Positions 11,036 through 21,037 of a stretch of DNA of 64,000 nucleotides are shown here, one piece after another. The first letter of the stretch is position 1, and every line of letters begins with the position of its first letter. Source of the DNA: Heterobilharzia americana (taxonomy: Eukaryota; Platyhelminthes; Trematoda; Strigeidida; Schistosomatidae); contig OX104127.1 in NCBI GenBank assembly GCA_944470555.2, forward strand, positions 67,727,646-67,791,645, read 5' to 3'. The position numbers and the translations under genes were made by a program. Below the pieces are notes generated by a model that was not told the DNA's origin, did no database searches, and saw only the letters and a program-made list of their open reading frames with translations.

Positions 11036-11794
11036 ATGTACCTTTTAAATATGGTTACAGAAAGGTGTTCATTGGAGTCACTATTTGTTATGACCGATAC
11101 TGTACCATCAGATGTATTGAAGAACTCTGAGGAGAGTCAATTCGACTGGCGAATAAAAGCGTGTGAATTATTGGAGCAACATATTGAAGAATTAAAGTTG
11201 AATAATGCTAGTTTAGTTCGTGAATCCTATGTACTAGCATCGTGTTTAAGAGATCTTCTAACAGAGATTGAAGCACTTAAATCATCTTCACCTGTCATCA
11301 AATCACTTAGCGATGAAGAAATTATGGATTACCTATTGCATTATCAATGTATTGTCTCGTCGAATGAAGCTGATAATATTCATCTCCTTTCTAACACAGG
11401 ATTCCAACATATAAGTCAAAAACCTGATCATTTATCCAGCTATTCAAAGTCAACGAAATCTTCAACAGATTCAGAGGAATTTCAATTGGTTCAAAATAAT
11501 GAGGAAAACAAATCTGAAAACTTGTTTGATGACCAGTTAGATGATAATAGATCATCATGTCAGACTACTGAATATTCAGATGAAGAACATGTTGATTCTG
11601 ATGATCCTGAATTGATACAAGCTGCTTTCCGATTATTTGCTAAATATATCGGTCCATCATTAAAACGTGAACATCGTACAATCTTTAATGCTCCTCCAAC
11701 TCAGGATTGGTTAACCAATCAATTATTGTTAAGATGGGAAAGATTAAGTACAGCTGAAAAATCTACATGGCGTAAACGTTTGAAATCCTCTTAA
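11036..11794 (+). CDS. Unknown protein with an HMG-box-like C-terminus
   Basis: A single uninterrupted frame of 252 residues ends at TAA 11792-11794. The N-terminal part (from the in-frame ATG at 11090) is predicted helical: WRIKACELLEQHIEELKLNN, then ESYVLASCLRDLLTEIEAL, a likely coiled coil. The middle is acidic and Ser-rich (SSTDSEEF, DEEHVDSDDPE). The last 60 residues resemble an HMG box: LIQAAFRLFAKYIGPSLKRE, then LLLRWERLSTAEKSTWRKRL. The W-x-x-LS-x-x-EK-x-x-W pattern is the third-helix core of HMG boxes, though the N-terminal strand motif is poor. Start choice is uncertain: 11036, 11051 or 11090, or a preceding exon joined at TTACAG 11054-11060. I do not recognise an orthologue. A nuclear role is only an inference. 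Confidence 0.6.
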   Translation: MYLLNMVTERCSLESLFVMTDTVPSDVLKNSEESQFDWRIKACELLEQHIEELKLNNASLVRESYVLASCLRDLLTEIEALKSSSPVIKSLSDEEIMDYLLHYQCIVSSNEADNIHLLSNTGFQHISQKPDHLSSYSKSTKSSTDSEEFQLVQNNEENKSENLFDDQLDDNRSSCQTTEYSDEEHVDSDDPELIQAAFRLFAKYIGPSLKREHRTIFNAPPTQDWLTNQLLLRWERLSTAEKSTWRKRLKSS

Positions 11795-12429
11795 ATTGTT
11801 TTTACATATAAGTTATATGGGCATATGAAAATCATTTTGTTAACGAAATGAACTGTATAATACAATGAGGAACAACATTTATCCATGTATATATATAACT
11901 GAAATAACTTCATACTACATCTATCTTTTCTGTTGATAAAAATGAGTATTTTTGTGTTTGCTAGTATGTTGTGTAGTCTGTTGTAAGTTTAGTCGGAACT
12001 TAATTATCGTAACTTTCAAGTAGTAGAAATATTTTGATGATACTGTTACAATTTCAAGTAGTGAAACGTCATAACAAACCATTCTACTCAAAAATACACG
12101 AAGAAACAATTACCTCTGTGTTGGATACAAAACTTCCTCTCTATTCTTCCTAAGTTCGTTATTAATATAATCATAAACAGACAATATCGACACTGGACCT
12201 GGTCTCCACGTTTCTACATCTCATAAATAGTACGTCAAGTGAGAATACACGAAGATGACGGATAAACAAAAAAGCAATTAAAAAAGGTAGCAAGCCAACA
12301 AAAGAGACCCAGAACGGATGTAAGATTAAGATTATAGGGGGATGCATCTGCATCACTGATTTTGATTATGACCAATTTCACATACAGTCTATAACCATGT
12401 GTTTTCACTGTAACCTGGACTGACTGACT
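11795..12429. other. 3' flank of the HMG-box-like gene
   Basis: AT-rich with no recognised repeat until the retrotransposon tail (GACTGACTGACTAACTGAC) at about 12418. Small frames on the minus strand here have no family signature. Confidence 0.35.
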
Positions 12430-13780
12430 AACTGACAAAATCAACGTTGAACCTCGTACACAGGTAGGTGCATCATCGCAAGTTGCTCCACTCCACAGTG
12501 GGACACAAATAACAGGTACACAGAAAAGACTGATATCACAATCGATAAAGTTGTGTGAGAGAATAAACAATCTGAAGATAATGGTTAGTGCAAATATCAA
12601 GCTTTAGGAGATGACAAGAAGTGGATACATATTCGCCACTGTGACCAATTTTCAGACATGTCACTAAGAGTCCTCAACCATTCATTCTCTTAGTCTCGGG
12701 AACTCTAGCCATGTAGTCCACATCACCAAACCAACACTGACGGACTTCATCGATTGGTGTCAGATGCCGGTCTGACCACCCTGAACCCTCTTCCATCCTA
12801 ATCCGACTTCCCTAACGTGCTTCATCGGTGGCTCGGCATATCCAACGCATCTCACTTGACTAAGGTCCACAACCTCATCCATAGACTTGCCTGTCTTCCC
12901 TAATACCTATCGCCTGATCTCAACATTATTCACACAATGATTCCACCACACGCAAGCAAGGTTATGAAGACACCTGTAATCAATACTCTGTAATTCCTAC
13001 TTTCAAAGACCATATCCCACACTCACATGATGGGATGGAATATGGGTGCAACTCAATATACTCGTCATTGATAGGTAGTCGAATATCTCACCAGTCAGCC
13101 GAAGAGATTACCCAAGTTGGCGAATGCTAAACGGGACTTCTGTATCCGACCTGAGATTTCGTCAACAACCAACCGGTTTGGCAGGCTGATTCAACTCTCC
13201 AAGTAAGTGAGGTGGTTGACACATTCCACCACCTCACTCCCTATCATTGAACTGCGATTGCTTGCAGCAAACCCGTACTGGAGCATCATCTTAAATTCGA
13301 CAAGTGCCAGTGAAACGCATGCCAAACACACACAGATTTACCCTCAACGCGTTCACAAGTGTATTTATTCTGTCAGCGTCTTCACGTAGCAGGACAATAT
13401 CGTCTGCATACTTCAAGTCAACCACATGTTGCCCTGTAGTGAGTAGATGAATCCCTGTGAAGTCAAACGTACTCAAAGTTATGCTCAATAGAACGTCTAT
13501 AACGAAGTTAAACAGAAACGGTGACAGTGAAGATCACTGGTGTCACAAGTGATTTGCATGACAACTCTCCATATGCCCTTAACACGACTGCGTGAGTTCG
13601 AGTGGAGAGTTTTGGTAATCATTATGTATTTATTCGGTACTCCTTTACTAGTTAGACACTGCCACAACACCTGACGGTCGACAGAGTTAAATGACTCCTT
13701 CAGATCGAGAAATATGGCGAGTGTTGGCCACCGGTAGGTACGCCTATGTTCCACGACCTGTCGCAGGGTGAAAATACAAT
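12420..13780 (-). mobile_element. Perere-3/SR3-like retrotransposon, 5'-truncated, broken
   Basis: Read on the minus strand: HRRTYRWPTLAIFLDLKESF then NSVDRQVLWQCLTSKGVPNK (13500-13754), DLKYADDIVLLREDADRINT (13291-13488, with the YADD catalytic motif intact), and a 3' tail to the TCAGTCAGTC end at about 12420. Several stops and shifts interrupt the frame. The whole stretch is a close inverted copy of 26975-28335, including the same frame break after FGMRFTGTCRI. Its 5' boundary at about 13780 lies inside an older relative on the same strand (13860-15420). Confidence 0.75.
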
Positions 13781-13859
13781 CGATGCAATGGAGTGACGTA
13801 ATTACTTGGACCTTCCCAGTGAGAGAGATTCATAAGACTTCGATTGCTTATGTTAAATC

Positions 13860-15420
13860 CCCTTTCAGATCGAAAATACGGCTAGTGTAGGGCGTCAGTA
13901 GGTATGCCTGTGTTACAGAACCTGGAAGAGTGTGAATATCTGGTTGGTTTATCCAGCATGAGGTTTGAAGCCTGTTTGGTTTTCTTGGGTTTGTTGTTCT
14001 CAAGCTTTGCTTGTGCGTTCAGTCATTATGAAAACTAGAATCTTAGACTCTATGTCCATCAGGCTGAATCCCCTCTGGTTATCACAAGAAGTTATCATCA
14101 TTCTTGAATACTGAGACAATCAACGATTTATACCATTCAGAAGGGATCATATCTTCTTCCCTTACGCTAGTTAACTCCAGTTAATTTGACCAGTAATCTG
14201 TGACCACTGTCCTTAAATACTTTTGGAACTAGTCTATCTACCCGTGTTGCTGTTCTTCGTTTCAAATTGCATACAGCTTTCGCAACTTTTTTAGGTGTTT
14301 CTGCCCTTATCTTATTGTTCGCTTCCGGATCCGACTGAATAGTGGGCAGCGAAGTAATATCTGGTACTGTTCCTCGGAGTTGTCTGTCCTGCAAGTGGAT
14401 CGCAGTCCTCTCCTTAGCTTTCATAGTCTCACTTACCATTAGCCTTTCTGCACCCGTTTGCTGAATAAGCCTAAGTAGCTGTGTACTGTTGGTTGTCGCA
14501 CTGACTTTCCATCTCAGCCTTCACTGCACGCACCACTGTTCGTGGTCATTGCTTAGACTTCTTGTTAGCCTACATTTGAGTTGCTTACACTCCTCGTTAT
14601 GCCCAGAACCATCAGGAACGTGTTGGGTCGCATTCGTTACTTCAGAAGAAGCTACTGAGATCCACTGGTCCTTCCTAACTACTGTTCGAGAGTCAGCTAC
14701 AGTCTTCAAGTGTTTTTTGAGCAAACTATAGATTCTGCTAGGTTTCTGCTGGATGAAAAATTCTGTTTTGTTGCGTAACTATCTAGTCAACTTCTTTCAG
14801 AAAGCACCCTTAGTGCTATCACCATCAAGCAACAGTCGCATTGGTCTTTCTCCTTTATTTTTCTCCATTTAGGAACATACGTAGACGTGTCCGAACCAAC
14901 GCGTGATCGCTGTCCAAAGACGTGCTCCAGAAGGAGCAGCGATCTTGTACCGAGCCTCTCTAGCGATAATTGGTAGCAATATGTCCTATGTCCCCTACTG
15001 AGTTGATGCCGGTGGACACCACGTCGGACATTGTCTGTCTTAAGTTTATTCCCACCAAAAGTTGATGGCTGTCTGAGCACGGGTGATTGTCGTTATCTGT
15101 TCATTCTGCTAGGATTCCGAAAGTACCATTTAATTGCATTTTTGACCGTCTGAACTAGTCTATCCACTTCTGCACTGAAATCACCTGTAAAAACTACGAC
15201 GTCTGAACGCTTGGCTTTTAGTAGAAGGGTAGACAGTTTTCGGTAGAACTAATTCTTCGCTTCATTGGAACTGCAATCAATGGGTGCATAAGTAGAGCTT
15301 ACAAAGACGACGATGATTTTCGCTATTCTTCTTCGTCTTTACCGTACCTTTCAGTCGAGCAGCTCATAGGCGACTGTTAGCTGGGATCCGGTGGGGGTTG
15401 AGGACTTTGTCTTAGTGCTC
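13860..15420 (-). mobile_element. Older Perere-3/SR3-like copy, degenerate
   Basis: Minus-strand fragments in the expected order: near 14880-14960 LGTRSLLLLEHVFGQRSRVG (end of the endonuclease region), at 14167-14439 TPKKVAKAVCNLKRRTATRV then DRLVPKVFKDSGHRLL (the pre-RT 'AIKQLKNNRAPG' block in decayed form), near 14000-14110 the NQRGFSLMDIESKIL block (RGISL-x-NI-x-SKIL), and near 13870-13930 a VFLD-like start of RT. Many stops. It continues on the far side of the 12420-13780 insertion only as unrecognisable sequence. Confidence 0.5.
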
Positions 15421-16910
15421 AATATCATCCTTACATTCGCAAGGACTGACCATTGAATCTCCAGAAACTTGAAGAGTGAATTTCGAAATTTCATTTTGGT
15501 CTAGTGAGATTAGGTGAAGAACTACATGTAAGTCCTCTGTGGATGTTTCATAAGTACAGAACACATCCACAATGCCAGAGTTTTGACTAGCGAAGGTTGT
15601 TGGTTGATATAATGGAAGGTGTGAACATTGAAGGCTTAAGTGTGTAGTTTTGAGAACAGGGATACTGTTGCATGAACTCGAATCGTTATCGAGAGCTGAA
15701 AGAAATTAGAGATCACAGATTACTGACCGATAGTCATCTGTAAAGGATAGAAGGTAAAGATGTCAGAGGTTGACAATGATCTGAGGGAGTTTGAGTGCTG
15801 ACACAGCTCCAAGGCTGACTGACACTTCCTGGCTGCATACAATTGGATGACTATTTCTTTCTGAGTTACGTGTAAAAGAAACGATTTACAGTAGTAGTGC
15901 GTTGCTGCAGAGGTCAAAGACATCTATTTGAAACCGACCACCTATGGACTTTAGTTGTTGTTTTTATGAATCCGACTATGTGAACCGGTATCACCGGAAT
16001 CGGCATGCCGCAAAGTAGAAAGGAAAAGCAGAATCAGCATGGTCCTGCTGGTCATCTTCGGGAAACACCCTACTGCTGCCATACCTTTTTCCAGTCAACA
16101 ACACGACTTCGCCCGCGGAGGTCCATCATAGCATAACATTTTGCACACTATAACGATAATGACTTCTTGTCTAACCACTACATAATAGACGTCTTTGGTA
16201 TGATAGGACATCGAAGCAACAAGCGTTCCAACCAGTGTAGCTTGTTGAGTCTTTGTGATCTACGAACCTGATCACCACATCCAGGTATTTTGAAAATACT
16301 GTTTAAAACGAATACTATGTTCTATCATTGTGTTTGTTGGATTAGTAGGTATTTAATCTCAAGTAACCAATAAATGTTCTTAGTTGTATTCATTAACTTT
16401 TTTCATCTTCTGTTGATGTGAATACTTTTCTCCTGTCAGATTCAGTCCCAAACAGATCTAGCTAGACCTATTAATGTTTCTCCAGTTCATTGATTAGTTA
16501 TGTCATTTTTACAATTCATTGACTGTAAATCACTTTTATTTGCCAACAGTGTAGGGTGGCTAAATCTAAATCAACAATACCATTAAATATATGTTTGTTT
16601 TACTTACAACCATATTTGGGACTCATTATCTAACTAACGGTGCAAATATTAGTTACCAAAATCATTGTGACTGGATAATGTTATTAAGAAAATTAGTTGG
16701 ACATGATACTCAGTCAATCAGAATGACAGGTGGTAATTTTTGCATTGCAGCCCAACAAGACCATGGTGTCTACTATTCACTGAAACTTTACTTTGATATC
16801 CATGTATTCTAATGAACACCAACTTTAGGCACGCATAATGATATTACTCGACATAGTTACCATTGACACTGACCCAAGGCATTAATATCAGTCGCAGTTG
16901 AAAAGGGTTA
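15421..16910. other. Intergenic; possible retrotransposon 5' region plus unrecognised sequence
   Basis: 16020-16145 resembles 43817-43920 (GCTGGTCATCT-CGG-AAACA, ACGACTTCG-CC-CGGA, CCCATCA or TCCATCA, then ATTT), so this is part of a dispersed repeat, perhaps the 5' end of the minus-strand retrotransposon. From 16150 to 16910 I see no gene. An open frame at 16591-16812 has no family signature and no splice context. Confidence 0.3.
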
Positions 16911-16915
16911 CTACA

Positions 16916-17485
16916 TAGCCTAACTACTCCTGTGGAACTTAGTTGAGGTAAACCTTTGTCTGCGAACTGGTTAGTGCATGGGAAACATCCCTTCTTCTAT
17001 AATTGTCACCGATGTCGAGAACTCTATGACTAAAATGAAACTGAGTAAAGTAGCTGATTTAATTTGATGGATTCTGAAATATATCCGTAAATGACTAATT
17101 AGGTTGACTGAGGTAGAATCTAGCCATCTAGTGTAATATGCTTCGATTATCCTTTGGTTGATTTTGTCAGGAATAACAAACGTTTTCGTTTGATAACAAA
17201 ATGTGTTTGCTTTCCATGTCACTGTGCTAGTGGAATCATGGTAACTTGAACGAATGTGATATTGTATCAAGTTTGATTTTATCCCCAAAGTCAACCCTAT
17301 TTATCATTTAGAGACATATTTCAGAATTCATCAAATTAAATCAGGTACTTTACTCAGTTTCATTTTAGTCATAGAGTTCTCGACATCGGTGACAATTATA
17401 GGAAGAAAGCATGTTTCCTTTGCATTAACTAGTTCGCATACAAAGGTTTACGTCAACTAAGTTCCACAGAAGTAGTTGGGCTATA
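16916..17485. repeat. Fold-back repeat with arms of about 185 bp
   Basis: 16916-17100 and the reverse complement of 17300-17485 match closely. Both contain CTGTGGAACTTAGTTGA, TAATTGTCACCGATGTCGAG, AACTCTATGACTAAAATGAA and ATTCTGAAATAT in the same relative order. A unique spacer of about 200 bases lies between. Coding capacity is not evident. It may be a fold-back transposon or two SINE-like units in opposite orientation. Confidence 0.75.
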
Positions 17486-17679
17486 TATTAACCTTTCTAT
17501 CAGTCAGTAGATTAGAAAGTTTTGATTCTGAAACATTTAAGTTGAATAAGACTCCATTTTATTTGTTTAGTAACGTTTCATGATTGTGTTGATTACAACT
17601 ATGTTGGTATTTTCGGAGATAAGAAATCATATCGTTAGATGATTAAATGGTTTTTTGAGACTAGTGGGGATTTTATTTT

Positions 17680-18015
17680 TAAGGTACTATTCACCATGGA
17701 CTACCATCAGATGAAGAACCTCTGAAAACCTGAGGGGGTTGAACAGCCATTTCGTCATAGTACAAGACTCCTCAACTGTCCGTGCCCTCTACCCTGCCTG
17801 GGATTGAAGTCAGGACCTTAAGACTTCATGGCGAACGCGTAAACCATCCAACCACTGGATTCATTGTTCAGTGCTCCCCAGTTTTATACTTCTGTCAATT
17901 TGCGATTATCCATCGTAGTCTCCAATCGGCATCCGCTTCACTTCCGACTGCTTGATCCTACAGGTAACGGCTTCTCATTAGAACTTCGTGATATCCATCT
18001 CAAAGCATCTGTAGT
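17680..18015. repeat. Unclassified dispersed repeat, copy 2
   Basis: Partner of 2560-2890 in the same orientation (landmarks ATTGAAGTCAGGACCT, TCATGGCGAACGCG, ACTTCTGTCAATTTGCGA, CTCATTAGAACTTCG). Divergent, with small indels. Confidence 0.55.
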
Positions 18016-18194
18016 GCTTTGAGTAGAACACCTTTGCTAGTTTTCTTTCTTTAAGGAAAATGCAAGTGCTATCTTCACTAACTTTAGTCATTCAAGTGAT
18101 GTGTGATACTGTTTCAGCAATTGTTACTGTACAGTAAGTGTTGAGTTTACTACTGAAAAGCAGCTGTAATGGATCATTGAGAATAAAAAAGTAA

Positions 18195-18425
18195 GTTTTG
18201 AGCACTATGGTATAATATAATTTCATATCAGTTTATTTAATTATAGTACACAGTGATACAGCATTATTTACTGGATGACGTTCGGAAAAGAATCTGATGT
18301 GGTTATAATCGATGAATTCTGCTCGAAATGTCATCCAGTAAATTAAAGTGTATTACTGTTTGCTATATCAAATAAAGTAATCTGACATGAAATCATTCCG
18401 AATAAAGTAATAGATTTCTACACTT
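18195..18425. repeat. Small fold-back of two pLTR-like pieces
   Basis: The left part contains TCAGTTTATTTAATTATAG then CAGCATTATTTACTGGATGAC. The right part contains the inverted GTCATCCAGTAAATTAA then ATATCAAATAAAGTAAT. These strings resemble the outer ends of the Penelope flanks at 5868 and 7081. The spacer is only about 50 bases, so this looks like a solo pair of element ends without body. Confidence 0.5.
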
Positions 18426-18429
18426 CGTT

Positions 18430-18703
18430 ACTCCTAGACGTTAAATATTATACAAGTTGCTTTTTTGAATCATACAGCTAAGAAATATTACCATTACCTT
18501 ACCCACTTCAGAGAATCAAGTAACTCTTTAAAATATTCTGAATATGAAGTATTGTTAAAAAGGCATTGTTGTAAACTATTAACTGACAAGACATATACTG
18601 AAAGCAAAAATCTCTGTAATACAGAATGTTAGAATTTACCATACATCATCTTTTTTTTTTATTTTTAAAGGTTTCTAATTTCTTGGAAATAACTTTCTAA
18701 AAG
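18430..18703 (+). promoter_or_regulatory. 5' flank of the CCDC103-like gene
   Basis: AT-rich sequence with a T tract (18651-18667) and TTTCTAAAAG just before the ATG. The TTTTTAAAG/TTTCTAAAAG strings could serve as an acceptor for an upstream 5'-UTR exon or a trans-spliced leader. No promoter element can be named. Confidence 0.25.
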
Positions 18704-20947
18704 ATGGTTGAAACTAACGATGATCATCTGAAACGACTTGGTATCAATATGAATAATCTAGAAAGAGAGATGAATTCAGCTATTGCAAAAGAATCCAGAT
18801 ATTGGCTTGAAAATGATGCAAAAATTAGAGCAGTTCAACAAGGTGTTCCAACATATGATGATTTTAGGTCGGTGTGTTGTTATTGATGTTAATGGCTTTT
18901 GCTTATACATTCTTATATTTACAGCTTTGTAAAATGAGCATCAGAAGAATTGAACCTGTTTTATTTAGACGTCATCTGAAAAGTAGTACATATATGGGGC
19001 GTTTGTAAATCCGTTTAGTTGTTTCTGAATATTCAACACTGAAGAAATAGTTGTTACACTTTTAGAAAGGTATTTGGATAATTTATTTATCCGTCTATGG
19101 AAATTCGGTTTACTTTTCCCCGGATGGTGACTAAAAAACTTCATACTTCTGTTAAAACTAGGACACACAATTCACACCCAACTGTTATTAATACTATAAA
19201 CCGTATCAAATGATGTGTCAGGTAACAGTCTTTTAATTACTCCGCAGTGTGTACATAAGTCTCTAAGATATCGGTCTACAAAGGATTTTTTTAATCATCA
19301 TTTCGTTTTAGTTGAAACTAGTTTTTTGCTATTATCACTCTATACAAGAACTATATGATTCATATTAGCTTGAGGATTTTATATCAAGTTCTTCTCTCGA
19401 AGTTTCAACAAGAAAACTAGCATTTCTTCATAACCATCCTAGTTTTCACACCTCACATTAGCACAACATGGTTGAAGGCATCAAGATGAAGGGCAAAAAA
19501 AATCAAGAAAAAAATAACTAAAAATCGTAGAAAGCCATTAGAAGAGAGAAAAAAGAGGTTGAAGCAGTGATAAAATTCGATTTGATGATTCGCATTAGGA
19601 GAATGTGGGGATACATCTAAGCCGTATCCCCAGTCACCAACTACTGACTTTGATTTTGACATCTACTTCAACTGGGAAGTCTGCATTTGCCTACACGGCT
19701 GACACAAACAGTTACAGACTTTGTCCCGTGCTTTATTCCAGTCGCCTCTTACCTTTTGTCAGCCCAAATGTACTTCGGCTAAAATTTCGCGACGAGACAC
19801 AGACTGGCTAGGCATATTCAACCCATGCCCCAATCACCTAAGGTTCACAACCTCATTGAATGACTTCTATCTCGTACTCTACACCTGATTTCTACGTTAT
19901 GGACACAGCCTGTGCTAAGGAGGCCATAGTGGTCGAATACCTGAAGGCATGTGGTACAACAGAACGAATTGCTATGTAGTTCACTCATTCCTTAACAAGG
20001 AATTGGTATCTCTCAGGCGCTGGTCACTAGCTCAACAAGGCTGATCCAACTTCTCTGGTGAGTGAATTGGCCAATGCCCTTACCCCCCCCCTCCCACTTT
20101 ATTCCAACGGAGACTAGTTACAGAGCAACAATTTGCATTTTGGTGGTGAGAAACGCATTCCTTACATTCTGAAGTCGTTAGTGAAGGTGTTCAGAAGTCT
20201 CGGTGTCTTGTCAGTATCTTCACCTAACTAGGCTGTCTTTTATGTACTCTAGATGTATAAAGGATTCTTCTATAAAATAGTGAAAATCTGTGAGGTGAGG
20301 GAAACTTGCATATGCATATGGGTGAGTAGATACAGATTGTTTGTCTTAACCTTATTTTGCTTCGGAACGAAATAATTTAGTCAAGCTAGGTTGGTAGGAT
20401 GGTTAATTATTATTGAATAAAGCATAAATTTGAATTTTTATTACACACTTACTACGCAATATACTTTTTCTGTTTGCGTTTTTTGTTCAAATTTCCGGAC
20501 CATGCTTTTTCAAATTTTCTTTTGAATATCGTGTTGAATTAGTCATTCCCTTGAGTATTCATGAAATGCTTTGCTTTTATTTATTTCTTTGTAAAATTAA
20601 TTTTATCATTTTCACTTTACTCAGAGAACTTGTAGCTGGATGTCATTTAAAACCTTTAGAACGATCAAAATTAATTAACTCAACTGGTCAAAAATCTTCA
20701 TGGAATAGTTCTACAACATTACTCAATAACAATAGCATGCCTTACGAAGAACCTAAAATGAACTCGAAGATAGTAAGTTATCATAAATAGTTACTTTAAA
20801 TGATGATATCATGTTAACTTGGATACCTACCTGCCTGTCTTGAAATGTATATCTGTAAAAGAAACGTGTTCTTCAACTTCAACCTGACTTTGGAACACAT
20901 AGTTGGTTTAGTGTGAAGTCGACGTTCGGATATAAAAAGGAGGAATG

Positions 20948-21037
<90 letters not shown>

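Noticed and set aside
16591..16812. 73-residue plus-strand frame before the fold-back repeat
   Set aside because: No family signature, no splice context and no repeat partner.
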